A stretch of 64,000 nucleotides of DNA from Saezia sanguinis. Lineage in GTDB: Bacteria; Pseudomonadota; Gammaproteobacteria; Burkholderiales; Burkholderiaceae_C. Positions within the stretch are counted from its first letter, which is position 1. Every line of letters starts with the position of its first letter. The stretch is taken from NCBI RefSeq assembly GCF_003991585.1, contig NZ_PQSP01000007.1, positions 62,001-126,000 of the forward strand. Direction: 5' to 3'. Made by a program: the position numbers and the translations under genes. The notes under the pieces were generated by a model, which saw only the letters and a program-made list of their open reading frames with translations, made no database searches and was not told the origin of the DNA. Positions 57,759 through 64,000 of the stretch are shown piece after piece.

Positions 57759-59042
57759 ATGAACCCGAATTCTGACTCCACTGCCCCTGCCTTTAACACC
57801 ACCACAGAATCAGAAAATCAACACAGCACCCTGTTTTCCATCGGCATTCGGCAGATGCTGGCCCAACCCAAAATCAAAGACAGTTTTTTGCTGTCACTGT
57901 GCGCAACCCTGAGCCATCTGCTGGTATGCTGGATTATTTGTACAGTCATCCATAGTCAAAGCCGTATTCAGGAGGTACTCTCTCTGCCCGGGTTTCTGGT
58001 TTTAAATACATCCATTCCAACTCTCTTATTCATACTGACACTGTTCATGGCCTATATCTACAGATGGCCGCAGGCACACCCGCCAGTCAACAGACAAACC
58101 ATAGCTACTTTTGCACTGGCCGGCGCATTGATCAATGCCCCCATCTTTCTTTACGGTTACGCTACAGCGTTTTTACTCCAATATACCGTCAGTTTTGGCT
58201 ACAGCCTTTCAGAAGCACAGTACATCATGTTTCTGCTGACTCCCCTGAAACTATTGCTAATATGGGTATGCGTCTTCCTTTGCATGCTCGCCATAGGTCA
58301 ACTTTTTGCGCAGAAAACCACTTTTTCGAAGCCGGAACAAATCGGCTACCAACCCATGCTGGGATTATTTGCCGCCCTGCTGGTTTTGGCATTCCTCCAG
58401 ACACAACCCAGCGAAATACTGATAGCTCAAAGTCTGGTTCCGATGCTCAAATCCATGTTTGAATTTGAAGAATATGGTACGGTTGTAGCTGTACTTCAAA
58501 TTGTTGCGCAGTTGATTACTCTGCTGTTTATCGCACTGCTGATCCCTCTGGCATACGCTTTTGCGTCCACAGCGCTCGAACGCAAACGTCTGTCCGGCCT
58601 GACCTTGCGATACAGCATCAGTGCGGTACTTGCCTCTTTGGTGATCCTGTATTTGATCGGTTTGGCAATTTCATTTGTTGTATTGAAACTCATAACTTCT
58701 TTTAAGTTTCTTTATTTTGCCCAAGAGTTCTTCGGGTTACTCATCATCGGCATGTTAACAACAGCTATTTTTCTGGCAATTGTGGTATGCAAGCACCTCA
58801 GCACCACAGGCTGGCGGATTTATGCCATTGCCGTTGGCTGTGCACCTGCCGTATGCTGTTTGCTGATATTGCTGATTCAGCTGACATTGTCATATATGCC
58901 GGCAAGTTTGGCATTTGCAGCGGCTGTGACATGTCTGCTGGCATGGTTCATATTTTTTCTGATGCTGGATTACAGCATCAAAATAGGTATGAGTGTGCTG
59001 GTTCGTACCAACGCGCATCTTACCCAGTCACCACGTCTTTAA
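57759..59042 (+). CDS. Hypothetical polytopic membrane protein
   Basis: 427 residues, hydrophilic N-terminal 40 residues (Asn/Ser/Thr-rich), then about ten hydrophobic segments. No family recognised. A long leader of about 215 bases precedes it with no other gene. The VOC gene follows 137 bases later. Confidence 0.65.
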   Translation: MNPNSDSTAPAFNTTTESENQHSTLFSIGIRQMLAQPKIKDSFLLSLCATLSHLLVCWIICTVIHSQSRIQEVLSLPGFLVLNTSIPTLLFILTLFMAYIYRWPQAHPPVNRQTIATFALAGALINAPIFLYGYATAFLLQYTVSFGYSLSEAQYIMFLLTPLKLLLIWVCVFLCMLAIGQLFAQKTTFSKPEQIGYQPMLGLFAALLVLAFLQTQPSEILIAQSLVPMLKSMFEFEEYGTVVAVLQIVAQLITLLFIALLIPLAYAFASTALERKRLSGLTLRYSISAVLASLVILYLIGLAISFVVLKLITSFKFLYFAQEFFGLLIIGMLTTAIFLAIVVCKHLSTTGWRIYAIAVGCAPAVCCLLILLIQLTLSYMPASLAFAAAVTCLLAWFIFFLMLDYSIKIGMSVLVRTNAHLTQSPRL

Positions 59043-59178
59043 AGCCTCCCTGCGCATACCCGATGTTTCCGGCATATTTGGGACCCTATTTGGGGCATAT
59101 GTCGGATTTATTCAAGACCTTCCACCCGCACACCGTTTAACATATTGGCATCACCAACCAACTGTCAACGAGACTACC

Positions 59179-59562
59179 ATGCAATTTACCTATGCAATTC
59201 TGTATGTGGACGATGTACGCCGCTCACTGGCGTTTTATGAACAGGCTTTCGGCTTTAAACCCCGCTTTATACATGAAGACGGCAACTGGGGCGAACTCGA
59301 TACCGGCGCCACCCGGTTGTGCTTTTCATCGCACAAGCTGATGGCTCAGCTTGGCAAGCAGACTTCCCGTGCCAATGCCAAATCACCCTGTTTTGAAATT
59401 GCCTTCACTACCGATGATGTACAGGTCGCCGTGAATAAAGCCGTGGCGGCAGGCGCTGAACTCATCAGCGAGCCTGAGCAAACACCCTGGGGGCAAACGG
59501 TTGCTTATGTTGCCGACCTGGACCATGTGCTGGTTGAAATCTGTACCGCAGTTGGCGATTAG
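59179..59562 (+). CDS. VOC-family (glyoxalase/bleomycin-resistance-like) protein
   Basis: 127 residues with the two beta-alpha-beta-beta-beta repeats of the vicinal oxygen chelate fold: FTYAILYVDDVRRSLAFYEQAFGF and FEIAFTTDDVQVAVNKAVAAGAELISEPEQTPWGQTVAYVADLDHVLVEIC. Metal ligands include the Glu in LVEIC. Substrate unknown; could be a lyase, dioxygenase or drug-binding protein. I took the ATG at 59179; a longer frame from 58993 overlaps the previous gene. Confidence 0.85.
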   Translation: MQFTYAILYVDDVRRSLAFYEQAFGFKPRFIHEDGNWGELDTGATRLCFSSHKLMAQLGKQTSRANAKSPCFEIAFTTDDVQVAVNKAVAAGAELISEPEQTPWGQTVAYVADLDHVLVEICTAVGD

Positions 59563-59606
59563 TCGGTGGTTAGCCAGCCTGGGCAATGGTTAATGCCGTA
59601 TCGCAT

Positions 59607-60275
59607 TCAGTCGTACCCGGGCTGCATCACCGCATGAATCAGCGCCGGCTGCTGCCTGAACATTGCAGGCGTCAGCCCGAACCAGCGTTGAAACTCACGG
59701 TTCATGTGCGCCTGGTCAGCGTAACCCTGTGCAGCAGCGATATCGGCTAAAGCCTGCTCCTGCACCAGCAAAGCCCGGGCACAGCGCCGTGCGCGCACCA
59801 GCCCTTTCCAAAATGATGGCGTTTGCCCGGTGCCCTGCATCACCACTCGTTGCAAGGTGCGCTCTGAAACACCCAGCGCCCGGCCAGCTTTGCCAATACC
59901 GGCTGTATTTGAAATCGCGGCCAGCGCCTCACTTAAAGTGGCATCCAGCAGCACAAAATCACCCAGAATATTTTGTACCCGTGCAGGCGCACAATCATTC
60001 AACCCGGAGAGCGCATCCAGCAAACCCCGGCTATCTATGCGCACACCAGGGCGAAAGCGATAGCCTGAAAACACATCTCCCGGCTTATAAGCCACCGCAT
60101 AGGAACTCGCATCCAGGCTTGAAACCATGCAGCTTGACTCTCCCTGCGGGGAGAAGCGCATGATCAAATCGCGGCAACCGTCAGGCAACACCATCATCTG
60201 GCCACATTGCGCCGGCGCAAAATGCCATTTATCCAAAACACCTGGAGGTAACGGTGTAAAAGCTACATTCACCAT
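59607..60275 (-). CDS. AraC-family regulator (DUF6597 type)
   Basis: 222 residues. N-terminal DUF6597-like domain (MMVLPDGCRDLIMRF and SGYRFRPGVRI) and a C-terminal AraC helix-turn-helix pair (AGRALGVSERTLQRVVMQGTG; DIAAAQGYADQAHMNREFQRWFGLTPAMFR). Target unknown; convergent with the VOC gene. Confidence 0.82.
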   Translation of the reverse strand: MVNVAFTPLPPGVLDKWHFAPAQCGQMMVLPDGCRDLIMRFSPQGESSCMVSSLDASSYAVAYKPGDVFSGYRFRPGVRIDSRGLLDALSGLNDCAPARVQNILGDFVLLDATLSEALAAISNTAGIGKAGRALGVSERTLQRVVMQGTGQTPSFWKGLVRARRCARALLVQEQALADIAAAQGYADQAHMNREFQRWFGLTPAMFRQQPALIHAVMQPGYD

Positions 60276-60514
60276 GCCTTATTGTAAACCCACAGGCCCA
60301 GCACATGAAGCTGTTTCAGCCAAACATGTTCTACTGACCTGCCCAGCAGGATTTATCAGATAAACCACAAAGCCGTTGCACAAAGTCATTGCTCTACTCT
60401 GCCAGGGTACAGTAAACTGGCGCTCAAACACCTGTGCCTCACAGCGCCTGTCCGCTTGCAGGCTGTGTTAAGCAGCGTTGATTATTCTATGGTTTTATTC
60501 AAATTCCACACCTT

Positions 60515-61009
60515 ATGGCACTGACAACTGAACAGCAAATTCTGATTGAACAAAAAGTCACCAACTACGGCAAGTCCACACTGCTGGCCTACCTGCTGTG
60601 GTTCTTTCTCGCGGGGTGGGGCGTGCACCGCTTTTATCTGGGGCATATCAAAAGCGCTCTGGCCATGATGACGCTGACTCTGATCAATTCCATTTTTCTG
60701 GTCATACCATTTATGATCCAGTTATTCAAACTGTCAGCCTGCATGGAGCGCTACCCCAGAAGCTATGACCGTATGTGCGGCGGACTTGACAATCTATTTG
60801 GCGGCCTGATGTTTGTTGGTGCAGCCGCTGCCATCGCCATAGCAATCTGGTTCATTGTGGATGCATTTCTGATTCCCGGCATGGTACGCAGGAAGAACGA
60901 TGAATTGCGCCAGCGCCTGTCTGCCGAAATGACAGCCACGTCTGCGATACCTGCAGCACCCACGGCCCCTGCAAACATGGGCAATGGCACACAAACGCTT
61001 CCCATGTAA
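60515..61009 (+). CDS. TM2-domain membrane protein A
   Basis: 164 residues. A TM2 domain with the signature WGVHRFYLGHIKSALAMM between two helices, then a further pair of helices (about 95-118) and an Ala/Pro/Thr-rich cytoplasmic tail. TM2 proteins are of unknown function in bacteria. 18 bases before a paralog. Confidence 0.78.
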   Translation: MALTTEQQILIEQKVTNYGKSTLLAYLLWFFLAGWGVHRFYLGHIKSALAMMTLTLINSIFLVIPFMIQLFKLSACMERYPRSYDRMCGGLDNLFGGLMFVGAAAAIAIAIWFIVDAFLIPGMVRRKNDELRQRLSAEMTATSAIPAAPTAPANMGNGTQTLPM

Positions 61010-61027
61010 AAGCCGTTTCTGCATACC

Positions 61028-61564
61028 ATGCCATTGAATTCCAGCCAGCAATACCTGCTTGAAAGCAAGCTGAAAGCGCAAGGCAGATCAGCCGGCGTGG
61101 CGTTTGGCATCTGGCTGTTGACCGGGCTTTGCGGCGGACACCGTTACTATCTGGACAAGACCAAAAGCGCCCATGCCATGCTGTTGCTTTCCATACTAGT
61201 CACGGTGCTTCTGCTGACTGCCATCGTCGGTGTGACCCGAACGGCGCTGGCAACCACGGGCCTGAATGAAACACATGGTAGCCCTCTAGCAGGCCTGCTG
61301 GCCCTGTTTGGCGAAATAGCATCCGGTAACCTGACACTGCGTGAACTGGTATTCACGCCTGTGACCCTTTTTCTGCTGAAAGCAACCGGCATTTGTTTTG
61401 GCGTATTGCTGCTGTGGTGGATAGCAGATGTATTTTTCATTCCTGCCACCGTTCGCCGCTATAACGCAACCCTGAAAGAAAAACTGCTTCAGGAACTGGG
61501 CGACAGCCACACCGCAGATAACTCAACCCAGACGCCGCCTGCACACGTCAAGCCGTCAGCTTAA
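61028..61564 (+). CDS. TM2-domain membrane protein B
   Basis: 178 residues. Same layout as the previous gene: CGGHRYYLDKTKSAHAMLLLS is its diverged TM2 signature, followed by longer loops and an IADVFFIPATVRRYNATLKEKL helix that matches VDAFLIPGMVRRKNDELRQRL in A. Its last 17 bases overlap the end of the convergent alkC gene. Confidence 0.78.
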   Translation: MPLNSSQQYLLESKLKAQGRSAGVAFGIWLLTGLCGGHRYYLDKTKSAHAMLLLSILVTVLLLTAIVGVTRTALATTGLNETHGSPLAGLLALFGEIASGNLTLRELVFTPVTLFLLKATGICFGVLLLWWIADVFFIPATVRRYNATLKEKLLQELGDSHTADNSTQTPPAHVKPSA

Positions 61565-62672
61565 ACGCGCCCTTGGCTAAAATACGGCCATTCACCTGAA
61601 TTTCCACCACATGCCTGCCCGGATAATACCGGCGTGTGGTTACCTCCTTCATCGAATGCAGCTTTTCAACGACCCGTTTTTCGCCTGCGGCAAGCGAGAG
61701 TTTCGTCAGCTTGAACACTTTGGGAATGCTTTTACCACTCTGCCGCACATGATGCACCACATAATCCACTGTCAGCTTGTGCGCCTGCTGATCCTGGTTC
61801 TGTATTTCAAACGCAATCTTCACATTGCCGCCAATCGCCACAGAAGCCGGGGAAATTTTCAGTTTGCGCACGTCAATGTGCTCGCCCCCGCTGGCCCCCA
61901 CGATCTGCAATGCTTCCTGGTTGCCTTTTTTAATCAGCGTGCGTAAAGCATGTTTCACAATCCAGGCGGTTTCTGGCGTTGGGCTTTCCTGTAGCCAGCG
62001 CCGTGCGGTTACCAGCACCACATCCGGGTGGTCTTTCGATATGTCATTGAGATTATTTGCGACTGACTTGCGCACATATTCCGACGGATCACTGCGCAAC
62101 ATTTCCAGCACCGCCAGTACCGGTTGCGGGTCTTTCACAAACATCGCCAGCACACGCCCCCACGGCAAACGCGGGCGCGTACCCTCGCTGGCCGCCCGGC
62201 GCACGTGTGCGCTTTTGTGTTTAGCCCATTGCCTCACCGTTTTCATTGTCATGCTATGGTGCTGTTCAATGAAGGGGCGAATGGCAAATTCAGCCGTGTG
62301 CCGCTGGGTAATTTCGCGCAACGCCTCCAGTGATTCTTTCGGATGCTGCAAGCCGTACTCTTCGACAAAGCGTGCCACTGCCATCAGGTACCAGCCATCA
62401 TTGAACATGCCCTGCCCGACCTCAAGCGCTTCATCCAGCGAAGCAACCAGCATACCAACCGCTTCAGGATAATCCTGCGGCAGCCGGGTACGCAGCCCTT
62501 CGGTCATAACCTGTACCCGGTCTTTGAGCTCTTTGCCTGGAATGCGCCGGTCCACCTCTGCGGCATAGCCTTCCACATCAAACTTCTTGTCCAGCCTTTT
62601 GATTTTCAGCCCCAGCACCCGTGCCGCATCACCATTGAAATACTGCTTGAAGCCAGATTCTGCTGCTGCCAT
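61548..62672 (-). CDS. alkC: AlkC-type 3-methyladenine/3-methylcytosine DNA glycosylase
   Basis: HEAT-like-repeat DNA alkylation repair enzyme, 374 residues. The repeat domain spans about 10-260 (FNDGWYLMAVARFVEEYGLQHP, MTMKTVRQWAKHKSAHVRRAASEGTRPRLPWG, NNLNDISKDHPDVV). A C-terminal Ig-like domain (about 285-374, LKISPASVAIGGNVKIAFEIQNQ) is the feature of AlkC as opposed to AlkD. It removes 3mA, and in some members 3mC, without base flipping. The ATG at 62672 has GGAG upstream. Confidence 0.85.
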   Translation of the reverse strand: MAAAESGFKQYFNGDAARVLGLKIKRLDKKFDVEGYAAEVDRRIPGKELKDRVQVMTEGLRTRLPQDYPEAVGMLVASLDEALEVGQGMFNDGWYLMAVARFVEEYGLQHPKESLEALREITQRHTAEFAIRPFIEQHHSMTMKTVRQWAKHKSAHVRRAASEGTRPRLPWGRVLAMFVKDPQPVLAVLEMLRSDPSEYVRKSVANNLNDISKDHPDVVLVTARRWLQESPTPETAWIVKHALRTLIKKGNQEALQIVGASGGEHIDVRKLKISPASVAIGGNVKIAFEIQNQDQQAHKLTVDYVVHHVRQSGKSIPKVFKLTKLSLAAGEKRVVEKLHSMKEVTTRRYYPGRHVVEIQVNGRILAKGAFKLTA

Positions 62673-62863
62673 ATATGCTCCAGTTTCATCATCAACCCTC
62701 AGGCATAAACGCCCGCATGGCACATTATAAATTTGAAAATGCCTATCGCTCTTCAAACTTCCTGCGGCCACCCGAAAGTGATTCATGCTTTAAAACCCCT
62801 GCCACACGCAAAGCACTGCATAATAGGGGCTGGTTTTTTATATTTTTGACTTTGCTGTAGTTC

Positions 62864-63580
62864 ATGACATCACCTGCTCCCCATCCATACGCCAAAAACA
62901 CCTCCGATTCAGCCGCCAGCAAACAAGCGCTGGCCTGGCTGCACACGGCCCGCTTTTACACCACTGCAGCACAATTGGAACACCTGCCGCCGCCCGACCT
63001 GCCCGAAATTGCTTTTGTCGGACGCTCCAATGCGGGCAAGTCCACCGCCATCAATACACTCACGCAGCAAAAGCGCCTGGCCTTTGCCAGTAAAACACCC
63101 GGGCGTACCCAGCACATCAACCTGTTTGCACTGGGCCGCCAGCAGCAGGTCAATGCCCGTTTTGCCGACCTGCCCGGCTATGGTTACGCTTCGGTGCCTA
63201 AAGAGGCCAAATGGCGCTGGCAGCAGGTGATGGTGAATTACCTGCAAACCCGCCCCAACCTGCATGGCATTGTGCTGCTGATTGACCCGCGGCACGGCCT
63301 GACCGAACTTGACGATATTTTGCTGGATGTGATGCGTGAGCGTGTGACGGCCGGACTCAATGTGATGGTGCTGCTGACCAAGGCCGACAAGCTGACCCGC
63401 AGCGAAGGGCAAAAAGCGCTCTCGATCGTACGCATACAGGCCGGGGGCGCCAGTGTGCGGCTGTTCTCATCCACCAAGCGTACCGGCGTGGCAGAAACTG
63501 CGGTGGAACTGTACAACTGGTGCCATCCTGACGCGCCGATAGGTTCAGCCGTTGAGCCGTCTCCTGCTGAGTCGGCATAA
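62864..63580 (+). CDS. engB: Ribosome-assembly GTPase EngB (YsxC/YihA)
   Basis: 238 residues. G1 GRSNAGKST at 53-61, G3 DLPGYGYA, G4 TKADK. Acts in large-subunit assembly. N-terminal 30-residue and C-terminal Pro/Ser tails are longer than in E. coli. Divergent from alkC with 190 bases between. Confidence 0.95.
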   Translation: MTSPAPHPYAKNTSDSAASKQALAWLHTARFYTTAAQLEHLPPPDLPEIAFVGRSNAGKSTAINTLTQQKRLAFASKTPGRTQHINLFALGRQQQVNARFADLPGYGYASVPKEAKWRWQQVMVNYLQTRPNLHGIVLLIDPRHGLTELDDILLDVMRERVTAGLNVMVLLTKADKLTRSEGQKALSIVRIQAGGASVRLFSSTKRTGVAETAVELYNWCHPDAPIGSAVEPSPAESA

Positions 63581-63617
63581 AACATGACGGTTATTTCAAA
63601 ATACGCAAGGACACTGC

Positions 63618-64000
63618 ATGATTAACACCCGGCTCATTCCGATTGCCTTAGCCTGCCTGTTTGCCAGCCATGCATTTGCAGACGACCATGCGATCATGCA
63701 AAGAGGCTATTCACCTGCCGAGTCTTTCAGGAATTTTACACTCAGCCAGTGTGTTGCCAACGGTTTTCAGCAACATGCCGATATTCAAAAGGACGCCCAG
63801 ATAGCTGCAGGCGGCTATCTTGAAATCGGCCATTATCCAATTGAAGCATACGAAGAAGCCGTGACACTCAGCAAACAGTTTCTGGCACGCGAATACCGCA
63901 CCATGGCGGGCCAATCGCTGACACTGATGAAATGCATCGACCTTTACCACAGCGATGAACTGACGGCCCTGGTCGAAAAATACGAATACGCATTGGCCCA
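63618..64000 (+). CDS. Tai4-like T6SS amidase immunity protein (3' end outside window)
   Basis: Frame open to the window edge, 127 residues visible. Signal peptide MINTRLIPIALACLFASHAFA, then the Tai4-type helical domain: FRNFTLSQCVANGF, QIAAGGYLEIGHYPIEAYEEA, MKCIDLYHSDELTALV. Tai4 proteins block the periplasmic amidase effector Tae4. No Tae4 gene is visible in the window; it could lie just outside, or this may be an orphan immunity gene. Family call rests on motif memory, not a search. Confidence 0.65.
   Translation, partial: MINTRLIPIALACLFASHAFADDHAIMQRGYSPAESFRNFTLSQCVANGFQQHADIQKDAQIAAGGYLEIGHYPIEAYEEAVTLSKQFLAREYRTMAGQSLTLMKCIDLYHSDELTALVEKYEYALA

Overview
The window looks like a Betaproteobacterium of the order Burkholderiales, probably a host-associated facultative anaerobe. 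The gene orders carA-carB-(insert)-greA-DUF4149 and queA/recG/oxyR, and a tripartite tricarboxylate (tctCBA) set, are typical of that order. An oxygen-sensitive class III ribonucleotide reductase, an anaerobic-type allantoin pathway and Fnr-like sites point to growth without oxygen; OxyR and AhpCF show it also meets oxygen. The genus cannot be fixed from sequence alone. No tRNA, rRNA, CRISPR array or insertion sequence was seen.

Layout. 1-10.3 kb: the 3' part of putP, a GNAT gene, then (minus strand) carA, carB, an AT-rich acyltransferase that looks acquired, a possibly broken ORF, greA and a DUF4149 gene. 10.6-19.8 kb (minus strand): an allantoin-use cluster with an NCS1 permease, an AraC regulator, carbamate kinase, allantoinase, a YfcC-type carrier, an unusual ATCase-like transcarbamylase and ureidoglycine aminohydrolase. 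19.8-21.2 kb: a large non-coding control region. 21.2-31.5 kb (plus strand): a thioester alpha-2-macroglobulin, two degenerate GT51-domain membrane proteins and pbpC. 31.5-33.3 kb: a tandem family of small Cys-rich exported proteins. 33.4-36.4 kb: nrdDG with two NrdR boxes and an Fnr box. 36.7-42 kb: a drug/metabolite exporter, an AraC regulator and tctCBA. 42.2-46.3 kb: an unknown exported protein, then ahpCF. 46.6-53.7 kb: an unknown protein, a second exporter, a DUF333 protein, oxyR, three related lipoproteins and recG. 53.8-57.5 kb: queA and tgt for queuosine, with three overlapping tiny membrane genes between them. 57.8-64 kb: membrane proteins, a VOC protein, AraC, two TM2 proteins, alkC, engB and, cut by the window edge, a Tai4-like T6SS immunity protein.

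How the genes fit together. Allantoin would be imported, opened by allantoinase and, after a step not encoded here, deaminated by AllE. The transcarbamylase would release carbamoyl phosphate, and carbamate kinase would convert it to ATP, CO2 and ammonia. The alpha-2-macroglobulin/PbpC pair is thought to trap proteases and repair peptidoglycan when the envelope is breached; here it carries two apparent pseudo-transglycosylases that share a cysteine pattern with PbpC. These two loci hold the most unusual biology in the window: the transcarbamylase with a changed acceptor site, and the GT51 pseudoenzyme pair.
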